Assembly: GCA_029258755.1 (NCBI GenBank)
Contig: JAPDKC010000027.1
Location: 67,435-104,329, forward strand
Direction: 5' to 3'
From: an archaeon
Lineage (GTDB): Archaea > Iainarchaeota > Iainarchaeia > Iainarchaeales > DTGL01
Length of the DNA: 36,895 bases
A program made the translations under genes and the position numbers. How positions within the stretch are numbered: the stretch's first letter is position 1; the number at the start of each line of letters is the position of its first letter. Positions 11,101 to 20,400 of the stretch are shown one piece after another. The notes beneath the pieces are model-generated. The model had not been told where the DNA came from, did not search any database, and worked only from the letters and a program-made list of their open reading frames with translations.

Positions 11101-14100
11101 ACCTCTTTTAATGTCGGTGGTGAGAAATAAATCTCCTTTATAAGAGGACAGGGCCCAGGAGCTATCTGCACACCTCCTGTTTCCGGAGAAGCACAATGGA
11201 AGTTTTCTTTACTAATCCTTTCCAATCGGAAACCTAAATTGTAGCATTTGTTATAAATTCTGCCAGTAGCTTTTTGCCATCCAAGGAAGTTCGCTCTTAA
11301 TGTAGTTGGTTCTATAACAGGATAGCACTTCTCTGAAACATCAGTAAAACGCATTACTGTGAAGTATATCTTTTCGATTTTTCTCCAGGGTTCCTTTGAG
11401 TCCTTAAGCTTGGCTCGAATCTCTATATTGAATTTGCCCAATCTTGCTGTTGGAGACACCTCAAAGCTTTCTGAAGAGCCGGCACTTATCTCAAGCTCGG
11501 TTGGCTCAACGCTAAGGGCAGAATGCGGAATTATAGATACAACAACATCGGCTGTGCAGTTGTTTTCTAAGGTGATTGTTGCCTTTTCTGCCTCACATTT
11601 CCAGCCAGTGCCATAGGGCTGTGTTGAGAAGGAAGTTTGCCAAGGTGGCTGTATTTGCGTGCTTGGCCATGTTGGCTGCATTGGAGCTTGCCAGGGCTGC
11701 ATAAATGTTGTTTGCTGACCTGGCTGTGGTTGTGTTTGCTGATCGCTAGCATAAGGGTCTCTATCGAAGTATCTTAAGCTGTTACCCCAGCCGGTATCAT
11801 AGCCACAGGTGCGGAGCTCTAAAGGCTCCTTTTTAATTATGGCAATACATTCCGCTATATTATTTACATTGATATTTGTGTTTATCTCTGCCTTTACTTC
11901 TTCCTTTCCACTTTTACTGAAGTGCTTTGCTTTTATCTGCAGCTTTGCTTGCGCTTCACCGCTGGCTATTTCAGGGTCAGGTGTAAATACAACTAAAAAT
12001 TCACCTTCAAATTCTGGTGGCAGATAATCTACAATTACAGTATAAGTGGCTCCGATTGGTTTTTCCTCTATTCCAAGGTCAGGATTGCTAATACTGAAGC
12101 TTCCGAGCTCGTTTGAAACCCCCCAATAGATTCTTATAGCAAGCTCTCTTAGAGGCACGGGTTGCTTTCCCACAGAGCAAGCGTTCTTCAGGGTAAATGC
12201 AAATTGCCTTTGTTTCGTTGTTGTATTTATTTCCCACTCTTGGGGCTCAACGATTAAGCAATCTGTTGTTTCTAAAGCATCTTCAAGCACTATTCTTATA
12301 TTAAGCTTAGCTGTTTTTGTCCATATAGCGTCAATAGTCTTATTCGTTACATTTACTGTTAAAGAACTTTCGAGCTCTGTAATTTCTTTTACTTTCTTGC
12401 CTTTATTTGTTAATTCTGCTTTGAGCTCTATGTCTAACTTCTTTCCAGCTTCTACAATCTTTCCTTCAAAACCTTCCATTCCTTCTATTTCTACAAGTTC
12501 ATTGAGGTCTCCTTCAAGGGCTATAGAATCAATTTCTAAAGGTATGGCACTTAGGTTTTCAACCGCAAACGAGAAGCTTACGGAGGAGCCACCTATAGGG
12601 GAAAGCTCTACCTTAATTTCTGGTGGGATTATGTTAAATACTTCCTCAGATACTTCTATAGTTTTGCTTAATGGATTGTAACCTGGCTTAGTAACTTTTA
12701 CCTTTAGCTTAGCTCCTGGGCTTGGAGCTTCTAATGTAAACGCAAAGACACCTTCGCTATTAGTTGCTCCTGTTGTTAGGAATTTGTCGTCTAATAAGAG
12801 AACAATGCTTGCACCTTCCACAGGTTCTTCTGTTTCCTTATCCATAACTTTGAAGAGAAGCTCATTATCGATCATAGCGATTACATTCTTAGGAATCATT
12901 TCAAGTATCATTTCCTTGCCAGCAGGTACCTCAATTGTAAGAGAGTTTTCAAGTATTCTTTCGCCCTCGCTTTGAATTCCTAAGGTTAGAACCTGTGAGC
13001 CCTCCTTCAAGGTTTCAAATGTTATAGTGCCGGAAATCGTGCTTTTTTCTGGAAAGCTCCCTATGGTTATACCAGCAGAACTTCCATCAAGAGTGCCAGA
13101 GAACTTTCTGCCGCTAGCATCGTAGATTTCATACTCTCCAAACAACAACCCTTTTTGTTCATTTTCTATAAAGAAAACTCCATTAGCAATATCGGCACTT
13201 TTGTTATTTATAGTAAAGTAGAGTTTATACTTGTTCCCTATCTTTGCGGAATATTTATCCACAACAGCAAGCTTGATCTTCGTGCTTAGGTCTTCTATAG
13301 CATATGATTGGCAGAAGTACTCATCGCATAGGTTGCTTAGCCCTATGCTGTACACAATATCATACGTCCTTGCATATAAAGCATCCTTTTCAGAAGTAGA
13401 TTTTTTGCCAGAGAGAACCTCGTCCTGAGGATCGCGCTCATAGGATGCGCTTATGCCATATGCTCTATAACTGAGTTTGAACAGATCACCAGCCAAAGCA
13501 GAATCTCTTATTACAATACTGGCTTCTATTTCAAATACGCCTTTCTTTATCTTGCTCATATCCCACTCAATATTAGCCCATTTTATCTCCTTCTCCGCAA
13601 CACTTTTCAGATCAGAGGATTCGCCTTTCGGAGGTGAATAGGTAGAGCCCTTCAAGAGTGTTGTTGCGGAGGCATTTATTTGGCTTATATAACCGTTGTC
13701 CGCTTCCACCTTATTTATTTTCCCAACAATATCTTTTCCCGTCCTTATGTGAAAACCTACTTTTGTATAGTCAGCTTTTCCCACAATGAGGAGGAAAGAG
13801 CCCGTGTAGCTGGCGCCGGGGCTTACAGTGCCTTCTACGGTTTCTTCTTCATGTGTGAGTCCTAAAAACTCAGCTTTTATTCCTGCGAACTCTTTTCTCA
13901 ATATAATGGTTTTTTCTACTGTTGTTTCGGGCACAGGCGTCATAGGAACCGTGATATAGGGAAGGTAGCCCTTAGCAGTTATCACAAAGTAAGGTGTTTT
14001 ATCCGTTCTTATTGAAAGAGATGCTATGCCTTCATCATCAGTTTTTACACTTTTCAGAAGCTTTCTTTCCCCTAAATCATACGCTTCTATAGTAGCGTTG

Positions 14101-15599
14101 CTTATGGGCTTGGAATTCTCGTTGACTACTGTGAGCTCAAAAATGCCTTTTGATATTTCTAATATTATTGGACCTACTGTTACAGTTTCTCCTGGAAGGA
14201 CCTCAAAATCTTCCGTTATCGCTGGCGAATATGAGTAAAGCTTTACCTGAGCGTAGTATCTGTCTGGCTTTACACGTTCTATTTCACAAAGACCATCAGA
14301 ACCTGTTACGCAGGAATAGCCGGCAGCTGAATGATCAATTTTATAGAGCTCTACAGTTGCGCTTTCAATAGGTTCTTTGTCCTGGTCCTTCACTTCAAAT
14401 ACAACAGTGCCGCCTTTTTCAAGCTCTTTTTCGTCATAGGTTACTTCATAAAAGCTTTCGCTTGGCGTTACCTTAAGCTGTTTCTTCCAGCCGTTTGGAA
14501 GACTTAATATAACCAAATATTCCTTTTCCTCGGTTACGCTAAATACATACTCTCCCTTCAAGTCAGTGTATCGCTTATTTACTAAGATTTGTTGTGTTGC
14601 TGCATCCCTTAGCTGTAGCTCAACATCTTTTACGCCAGTACCCTTTGTATCAACAACTCTTATTTTTATAGGATACCCTGTAAAGACGGGCTCCACATAA
14701 AGCGTTGTAACAGTATCTTTGCCTTCTTCAACTATAGCGGTTGCTGTTGATGGCTTGTAGGATTCGCTGACCGCTGTTATGGTATAGGTGCCAGCAGGAA
14801 GATCACTGAATACAACAGTACCGCTTGAGTTTGTCTTTTGAGAACCAACAAGCTGACCCAAATAATTTGTTACGGAAACTTCTACAGCATTAGCTTTAAC
14901 GGGGTTGTTTTCCGTGTCGACTACCTTTACTATAAGACGCCCTTTCTTTTCCTCTTCTTTTAAGTATATCTCCGCAGGCGTATAATCCTCAACGCTAATA
15001 TCATGCCATTCATCCTTAACCTTTATGCTGAGCTTTCCACAGTTACTTGGTACTCCTCTAAGCGTGGCTTCACCATCTATTACAGGAATGTTCATTGCTT
15101 GCCAATCAGTATTGCTGCATACAGCATCTATTGAGTCAATATCTTTGTATCTCTCAGTTGTTCCTTCTTTGTAAAATATTATTTTTTTATCAGAATATGT
15201 AACAAGCTCTACATCCAGCATAATTGTTTTTTCTGTAAAACCTTCTACAACAACAGTATCCCTCGCGCTTTCTTCGCCATACTCGGCTTCTATTACAACT
15301 TCCGAGCCATCATACACTATAAAGGTTGCCTTTCCCTCATCATCGGTTTTTTCCGTTTTCGTTATCTCTTCGCTCCTTATAGTTACATTTGCTTGGGGAA
15401 TAGGGTTGTTTTCCTTATCAACTACAATTACGCGAAGCGTTACCTCTTCTTTTGGAGTAGGGAATAGAAGCTCCAATCCGCCAAATAATAAAAACAGAAT
15501 AAATATAAGAGCAATTATTAAGCCAAAGAAAGCTGGTTTGGGGATATGGTGCTCTTCGAGCCAAAACATGAAGTCTTCCCAACGCTCTTTTAATCCCAT
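8169..15599 (-). CDS. Giant N-terminally anchored Ig-like repeat surface protein (2476 aa)
   Basis: This is a complete gene. ATG 15599 is preceded by a good Shine-Dalgarno (GGAGG, 7 nt spacer). Residues 1-22 are a cytoplasmic tail with Trp/Phe (ERWEDFMFWLEEHH), and 23-46 are a TM. About 52-560 are at least five Ig-like/CarboxypepD_reg-like repeats ('V.VVD..NNP...A.V.V'). About 571-790 are the module shared with the other giants (AEFLGL, HIRTGK, RDPQDE, LYARTY). Further beta domains with paired Cys follow, then a Pro/Gln/Thr linker (about 1280-1335) and more beta domains. The FFCDGTQF motif starts a helix at about 1816, and a jelly-roll-like beta region lies near the C-terminus. There is no C-terminal TM and no sorting signal. 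The predicted topology is N-in with a roughly 2430-residue extracellular part. I recognise the repeat classes, not the protein. An adhesin or cell-envelope scaffold is the best guess. Confidence 0.93.
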   Translation of the reverse strand: MGLKERWEDFMFWLEEHHIPKPAFFGLIIALIFILFLLFGGLELLFPTPKEEVTLRVIVVDKENNPIPQANVTIRSEEITKTEKTDDEGKATFIVYDGSEVVIEAEYGEESARDTVVVEGFTEKTIMLDVELVTYSDKKIIFYKEGTTERYKDIDSIDAVCSNTDWQAMNIPVIDGEATLRGVPSNCGKLSIKVKDEWHDISVEDYTPAEIYLKEEEKKGRLIVKVVDTENNPVKANAVEVSVTNYLGQLVGSQKTNSSGTVVFSDLPAGTYTITAVSESYKPSTATAIVEEGKDTVTTLYVEPVFTGYPIKIRVVDTKGTGVKDVELQLRDAATQQILVNKRYTDLKGEYVFSVTEEKEYLVILSLPNGWKKQLKVTPSESFYEVTYDEKELEKGGTVVFEVKDQDKEPIESATVELYKIDHSAAGYSCVTGSDGLCEIERVKPDRYYAQVKLYSYSPAITEDFEVLPGETVTVGPIILEISKGIFELTVVNENSKPISNATIEAYDLGERKLLKSVKTDDEGIASLSIRTDKTPYFVITAKGYLPYITVPMTPVPETTVEKTIILRKEFAGIKAEFLGLTHEEETVEGTVSPGASYTGSFLLIVGKADYTKVGFHIRTGKDIVGKINKVEADNGYISQINASATTLLKGSTYSPPKGESSDLKSVAEKEIKWANIEWDMSKIKKGVFEIEASIVIRDSALAGDLFKLSYRAYGISASYERDPQDEVLSGKKSTSEKDALYARTYDIVYSIGLSNLCDEYFCQSYAIEDLSTKIKLAVVDKYSAKIGNKYKLYFTINNKSADIANGVFFIENEQKGLLFGEYEIYDASGRKFSGTLDGSSAGITIGSFPEKSTISGTITFETLKEGSQVLTLGIQSEGERILENSLTIEVPAGKEMILEMIPKNVIAMIDNELLFKVMDKETEEPVEGASIVLLLDDKFLTTGATNSEGVFAFTLEAPSPGAKLKVKVTKPGYNPLSKTIEVSEEVFNIIPPEIKVELSPIGGSSVSFSFAVENLSAIPLEIDSIALEGDLNELVEIEGMEGFEGKIVEAGKKLDIELKAELTNKGKKVKEITELESSLTVNVTNKTIDAIWTKTAKLNIRIVLEDALETTDCLIVEPQEWEINTTTKQRQFAFTLKNACSVGKQPVPLRELAIRIYWGVSNELGSFSISNPDLGIEEKPIGATYTVIVDYLPPEFEGEFLVVFTPDPEIASGEAQAKLQIKAKHFSKSGKEEVKAEINTNINVNNIAECIAIIKKEPLELRTCGYDTGWGNSLRYFDRDPYASDQQTQPQPGQQTTFMQPWQAPMQPTWPSTQIQPPWQTSFSTQPYGTGWKCEAEKATITLENNCTADVVVSIIPHSALSVEPTELEISAGSSESFEVSPTARLGKFNIEIRAKLKDSKEPWRKIEKIYFTVMRFTDVSEKCYPVIEPTTLRANFLGWQKATGRIYNKCYNLGFRLERISKENFHCASPETGGVQIAPGPCPLIKEIYFSPPTLKEVSESEVWEIMEFSIWYDPTITQHWPVLLEGPIDKRIGMIRVASSSLYSAVVSPGEVYVPMYVPFLGQVKYFKVSVTFEDPFEWFGIAGMLIDAGDPNKAPSECVNKEALNVPAAGEEYEFIGDDFFKNDVFVWKENPPKSEWVLPVASSNEQIVGVPGVEQATGFCGRSDYIERLPYTTWTDPASGVVLTFKLTHNRHHIVMTVDRSQMFTKCAKIDFQYPIKVTRVFNNPGTEEVALHVAVNVLNKGVKEYYEGCEYEKVTPTAIPEWALLEPCENNTGTEPYLRYGFDKLLFTWKPENITSATCAVGTANASGFFCDGTQFMLSISGTLTKIKEKVEKLDALAKSDESLMLVANIIASDPELMKEINEPGKMYKIMKKQTVITDSVQGRNLLVFLQDPELGGGLLPAPKVENCDVSELESSLTNLVESLSPETEEYAALHLLGFKRRFEAKLRECYLGDIEADNVIGIIFPEIENQMAATNGKDIWSALSSPAIESIPMIEYNNEIDAYVITFEEYMKLHNDILQGVLANIRTGDRGAPIEVTIGNAVLQADEQTWLEFLQILKENMEFKLVVLNKPNMSAELEDYVKMYAEDYIKDESAESSEEGITLVNLKTENFSPTFISDFLAAYPGIPLQPNQIEFKQYMSLENSLFSNDMKSTRITAGQYAYRIDPKITLNIFDGKPVISLDKFIIKLHQEKSLEGIDAESGTAYAENPLMYLSFDAPLGKGSTNADYGVAFSNLPEEALYYSLEDTQTYGEIPSRGPGITTLQMSFSNKFEKTREGKVIELDLRKNMLKYIPSYPASLKISSSGTQNNVVYYRFNIPAYCGTVNELFVWFQLNGSEEMQVDEFKMFEPATFCEGWNEPRKVAKLFTPPGDWYSVTFVPYIGTGETLQLELMCAMQPTILKAKVFEGSETQTQPTTGLPGGSVKLNEPRAAPSIKEYIDRINSGEICIDTINKNSLTLRWNPAVVELPT
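11600..11762 (-). other. Pro/Gln/Thr/Trp low-complexity linker in the 2476-aa protein
   Basis: About 50 codons (residues about 1280-1333) encode a segment dominated by Q, P, T and W with few charges (QTQPQPGQQTTF, MQPTWPSTQIQPPW). It lies between two Cys-containing beta domains where the neighbouring giant has no comparable insert. It is probably an extended, possibly O-glycosylated spacer. Confidence 0.7.
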
Positions 15600-15606
15600 C
15601 TAAGGG

Positions 15607-15611
15607 CCTCC
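15607..15611 (-). promoter_or_regulatory. Ribosome binding site for the 15599 gene
   Basis: The minus strand has GGAGG seven bases before ATG 15599. It fixes the start and is one of the few canonical Shine-Dalgarno sites in the giant-gene block. Confidence 0.75.
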
Positions 15612-15649
15612 AGCATTAGCTTGCTTTTTACCTAAATTAAGTTAAACTT

Positions 15650-15665
15650 TCTTATTTATATATTT
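15650..15665 (-). promoter_or_regulatory. TATA box upstream of the 2476-aa gene
   Basis: The minus strand reads AAAATATATAAATAAG, centred about 58 nt ahead of ATG 15599. A transcript starting about 26 nt downstream would have a leader of roughly 30 nt carrying the GGAGG site. This suggests the gene has its own promoter and is not only read through from the 563-aa gene. Confidence 0.55.
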
Positions 15666-15711
15666 TCCCTTTCAAAAATCAGGTTCCGTAGCATCTTTTT
15701 GCCTTTCTTTT

Positions 15712-17403
15712 TTAAGGGTATTCTGGGTAGCATCCTTTGTAGCCAGTACCCTCTGAGCTTGTGAGACAAGTCCAAGCGCTTCCCATGCAAGAAATGTTTT
15801 GCGGAGCATGTGATAGCGAGCAATCTATATCCACAGCCCCAGAGTCATAGTTTGGATTAAATGGTGTAAAACTTCTATCTATTATTAGGAAGGAAAACCT
15901 TGTTTCCAAATCCTTGTTTATTTTGTACTTTTCATTCTTTTCTAAAAATGATATTGTAAGTCGAATTTCATTTACTTCGGCGCAGCAGCTCCAAGAAGTA
16001 CCAATGCCGCATTTCGGCGGCACTATGCCTAAAAGCCCTTCCATCCCGGCTAGGCCTTCGCATATATTAGCCCCAATTTCGCTGCTGGGCCAACTAATTC
16101 TGCCAGCATCTTTGTAGTAGCCCAGTCGTCGGTTTTGTGGTAGGAGAAAATTATAGGGGCAATCGCTTAAATTCGAGTTTGGTTCTTTCATGGGGTTTGT
16201 TCCTATAAGGCCTGGTGTTCTTGGAGAGCCAAGCTTTATTAGCTTTGAAGGAGTTTCCTCCACCAACACATCGCGCAATTCCAGTATGATATAGCAGTCG
16301 GGTATTGAAGGATCCTTTTCTATTTCAAAATCGCCAGGGGCATCGTATGCGGCAATAAGCTGCTTTGAAAGCTCACATAGGCGCTTTTTTACAAGCTCCC
16401 TCAAAACCTTGCTCATATAACGAGGGCTTTTTTTGTCTTCCAGATCGTATTTGAAAGGCTCTCCGCGAAACTGTCCTGAAACCTCTCTCAAAGTATTTGT
16501 TACTCCTGCTCCTGAACAAGCATAATCTTCGGAATATCTTTTGCTTGGAGGGAAGTATGGATTTTCTCTAGGATAGCAAAAACCATAATCGCAGTATCCT
16601 AAAGCCATAGAGTCAATCTCATTGTGGATTCTTGGGGATAGATAACCAAAATCGTAACGCGTGTTCATAGCGCTTAAATCCGAATGCATAAACTTCCTTG
16701 TTATCGCCATGGCTTTAAAGAGCCTAAGCGGAACATAGAGCTTAATATCATTTCTTGGAATTATGGGGTCAGCTACATAAGAGCCACTAAGCAAATCAGT
16801 TACTTTTAGCATGGGCAAGCTTTCATAAGCTTCATCGGAGAGTTTAGAGATTCTTAGATTTATATAGAAGCTTCCTAGCGGACAATTTTCCGGCTCGCCT
16901 TCGCACTCCACAATCTCTATAAAATCCTTTTCTGTTGCGCTCAGCATTATGGTTTCCTGCATAACATCTCTGAACCTTTCGGTATCATCGTGGTATATCT
17001 CGATCTTATAGTGGCCTTCATATGGAGCTGCATAATCAAGTCTAAGACTTGGAAGCACGCGAGCGATCTCTCTTGCAAATTTTGCTTCACCAACGAAGTA
17101 ACCTTCTGCAAACTCTTCCTTCAATCTATCCCAATCTTCCCAAGCTTTGAGATCATCTATCCTTACAGGATTTTTTCTGAAATAATCCTCTATAACCTCT
17201 CTTAAATGCTGATTGAAGGTGTGAAATATATCCGCCCTTACGAGGCGTGCTACAGATTCCAATCTTGCTTGGGATGTCATAAGCGCTATCATGTGACTTG
17301 TATTTGTTTCCGTCTGTATCATTGTGAGGTATAGAATGGTGCTTGTAAGAATAAGAATGAACGCTAATAATGCGGTGAATAAATTAAACGCTTTCTGATT
17401 CAA
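15712..17403 (-). CDS. Secreted protein with pilin-like N-terminal signal (563 aa)
   Basis: I place the start at TTG 17403, which gives MNQKAFNLFTALLAF followed by a hydrophobic stretch to about residue 29. This is the short, charged-then-hydrophobic start typical of archaeal class III (type IV pilin-like) signals. A GGGTGAT sequence 5 nt upstream supports it. A start further up (TTG 17436) would overlap the giant gene and add a non-hydrophobic leader. The rest is a mixed soluble domain with Cys clusters (CDYGFC, SWSCC) and no second TM. The stop of the 2680-aa giant lies 14 nt upstream, so the two are almost certainly co-transcribed. It resembles DPANN proteins that begin 'KAFNLFTALVAF', but I cannot name the family. 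It may be a minor pilin-like subunit of the same surface structure. Confidence 0.82.
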   Translation of the reverse strand: MNQKAFNLFTALLAFILILTSTILYLTMIQTETNTSHMIALMTSQARLESVARLVRADIFHTFNQHLREVIEDYFRKNPVRIDDLKAWEDWDRLKEEFAEGYFVGEAKFAREIARVLPSLRLDYAAPYEGHYKIEIYHDDTERFRDVMQETIMLSATEKDFIEIVECEGEPENCPLGSFYINLRISKLSDEAYESLPMLKVTDLLSGSYVADPIIPRNDIKLYVPLRLFKAMAITRKFMHSDLSAMNTRYDFGYLSPRIHNEIDSMALGYCDYGFCYPRENPYFPPSKRYSEDYACSGAGVTNTLREVSGQFRGEPFKYDLEDKKSPRYMSKVLRELVKKRLCELSKQLIAAYDAPGDFEIEKDPSIPDCYIILELRDVLVEETPSKLIKLGSPRTPGLIGTNPMKEPNSNLSDCPYNFLLPQNRRLGYYKDAGRISWPSSEIGANICEGLAGMEGLLGIVPPKCGIGTSWSCCAEVNEIRLTISFLEKNEKYKINKDLETRFSFLIIDRSFTPFNPNYDSGAVDIDCSLSHAPQNISCMGSAWTCLTSSEGTGYKGCYPEYP

Positions 17404-17417
17404 GCAATCACCCGCTG

Positions 17418-20400
17418 TTAGCCAGGCGTTGTGCAAATATTAAATGAATTCCATAGGTTATAAGCTGCTTTGATGCCCTGTATGTATCTATCTGGTGGCG
17501 TGCCTTTCTTACTTCCTACGATCCTTGCTATTTCCTCTATTTTGTCTGTTTCTGCCAGGGCTCTGCTTATCTTTTCTCCCGCACATCTTATAGCATACAC
17601 TCGCCTATCTTCAGCTTTTTCGTACCAATCTTTTGTTATAGAGCAACCTTCGATCCTTTCGGGATCTACTGTTAAGAACGCTACCAAAAGAGCTTCTGGC
17701 ACGGAAAATTCTTCCGAAACCTTTCTAAATACGGAATTATCTGTATAGTATGCCCTCACATGGTCTGCTTTTATTCCTTTTTCTGCCCTTGGCATAAGAC
17801 ATCCTAAAAAGCCCTTGAATTCTCGCTCACGATATTCTCTGCAATCGTCCACCCAATAAGCATCTGGGTTAGAAGCAATAGCATTTTTCATCTCTTCAAA
17901 CTCTTCTTCAGTGTCTATGGGCTCAATTCGGTAGTAAAGCCGTCCATATTGATTGCGCCCCACTATTATCTTATAAGGTCTGTATTTGTGAAGTTCTGCA
18001 GGGCCTTCATAGTATTTGCCGATATCTCCGTACTCAACTGTTGGAGATGGGATGGCGCCTTCCTCAGCAAGCTTCTTTAGGGCTGAGGTAACGCTTGCCA
18101 CAAATACTCTGTAGCCAGCGAAGTTTGCTACCGCATCACAGAATGCTCCGCGCAAGATTCTTCCTAAGTTGCGCCAGCTAAAGAACTGCTTTATCCTGTC
18201 CATAAGCGTTATCTTTGGAGCTCTTTCAGCAATTTCCTCACCAGTTTCCCTGACAATCTTCTCAGCAATTTCCTCACCATAAGCCCTTGCCAGCTTATCA
18301 GCAAACCTGGAATTTACTGCTATAATGCTCTCTTTTATCGCATTGTCCAAATTACTTGCTTCTATTATGAAGTTGCCTGCGGCATCTTTTGTGGCGGCCT
18401 GCCTTATAGTTCTTCTTATAGTATCTTCTATGGTATTTTCTATCGCACTTGATGCGCCGCCAAGCTTTGGCTTTATCTTATCAAATTCAATTAGTTTTAG
18501 TATTCTGTTCTTCGCTTCTTTCGCGATTCTTGCCACCTCAGAATCGAAGTCGCTAGCACTTATGGTTTTTGATGCTTCTCCTAGAATATCCTCTACTTTT
18601 AACATCTTTGCGATCTCATCTGGATCGAAAACCTCTTTGGCCCTCTTTGCCCCGGTTTTAGTGAGCTCTCTTGTTATTCTGGCTTTTTTGCTAAGTTCAT
18701 CTAGGTTTTCTAAAACCTTTTCCGTTACGTCTTTAGAAGCGCTTCGCCAAGCGCTTCTTACGGCATCTTCGGTCATAACCGAAGAAAGCTTCGCTTTCTC
18801 TGGAGCGGCATTTAAGATCTCCATAAACTTTGGCTTTAGAATCTCCTTTATCTCAGATTCCAATGAGCCAGCGAGCATCTCCGAGGAAAACTTCTTGGCT
18901 ACATAGCTCGAAGCTTTTTCCGCTATGCTTGGCTTTAGAGCTTCTGTTATTGGAATATCACCAAATGTTCTGATAAGTTCCCTGGTGACTCCAATGCCTA
19001 ATTTAGCTTCGAATCCAACTATCGCTGCGGGAATAACCTCTTCTCTAATAGCTTTCTGTAACTCTTCAGGCAACTCTTCGGTTCTCACAACATTGCTGAA
19101 AGGTTCTGCTTGCCTACCTAAGAACGGCAAGCGTTCCTTAACCCAACGCCAAAAACCACCTATTCTGTTTACAAATCCTGGAGCCCCCGTTGTGCTTGAA
19201 GCGCCCATAAGCACAGGCGGTCCACAATCGAATAGTAGCGCCTGAGCAATGTTCCAAGGAGCGAGGAAAAGGCCAATAATGCCTGATAAAGGTCCAAACT
19301 TTAAGCTATTACACGCCATAGAAACCCCGACACAGGTTAGGAGATAGTAAAGCCAACCTTTTTGGTAAGCTCTTGCTATTCTATCAACAACTACAGGGGT
19401 TTCCTTTCCTGGCTGTGGGAGCTGTCCGACAATCTCTTGCGCTTTTAAGCTTCTTTCAATATCCTCCAAGCTTATGCTCTCTGGCGTTCCTTTCCATCCA
19501 AGAGTAGTGTAAAAGACCTTTTCTTCGCCAGGTTCAACCTCAACAGATTTCATTCTTTCTATAAGGCTGTATGGGTGAATGCCGCAGACCTCAATTTCTA
19601 CATCGTGCCATTCCTTCATCTCTTTTGTAGCTATGCTTAAGCTTCTTGCTTTAACCTTTATTCGCTTTCCAGCGGCTTGTGGTACTAAGCCATTATCTCC
19701 AATAGCACATAGCTGGAAATCCTTTTTGTAGAGTCCTTTAAATCCAGGCACCTCTTCCAATTCTATGGGAGTTCCCTCAACGCCTTTTTCATTCGAGTAT
19801 TCCTCTATTATTTTTCCATCCACTTTTATATAAACTTCTTTTATACCAGCTCTTTCCGAGGGGTTTAACAAGGACCAATTCGTTCTTAAAGCAATGGTTT
19901 CGCGGATATTGCTGATTACATTCAGGTCAATGCAACTTTCTGTGTTGTAATAAAGGGGCAGATTTCCTTTGTGTTCTATTCTTAGTTCACCGACACTTTC
20001 CAGCTTCATTATTTTCATATAGGTCTCATCATTGCTTATGCATGCCTGAATCTCGAAAGAACCCTGCTTTATCTGTTGTAAAGCGTATGTAGCTTTACTC
20101 GCAATCTCGTTTCTTATTTCCTGGGCCCCTTCTCCATAATACCAATTTATCAGAAGCAGTATCGTTACTGGATTGGCTTCAACGGTTGAGCGCTGGTCTA
20201 TCTTTATTTCTACTATAGAGCCGCTTGGCAATTCTTCAAGTACAAGTTTGAGCTTGTTGGAATTCGTTGTTTGGGCAACTCTGCCCTGGCTTCTGCCAAA
20301 CAATCCTTCAGCAATGCTTGCGCCAAGCTCTTTCAAGTTCTCATTTGCCTGTACCATGCCAAGCCATGTTCCCATCGAGGATGTTTGACTTAGTTCTTTG

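Noticed and set aside
18325-18906. Plus-strand reading frame of 193 codons with hydrophobic product
   Set aside because: It mirrors the Ala/Lys/Glu-rich helical region of the giant on the other strand, which naturally reads as hydrophobic residues.
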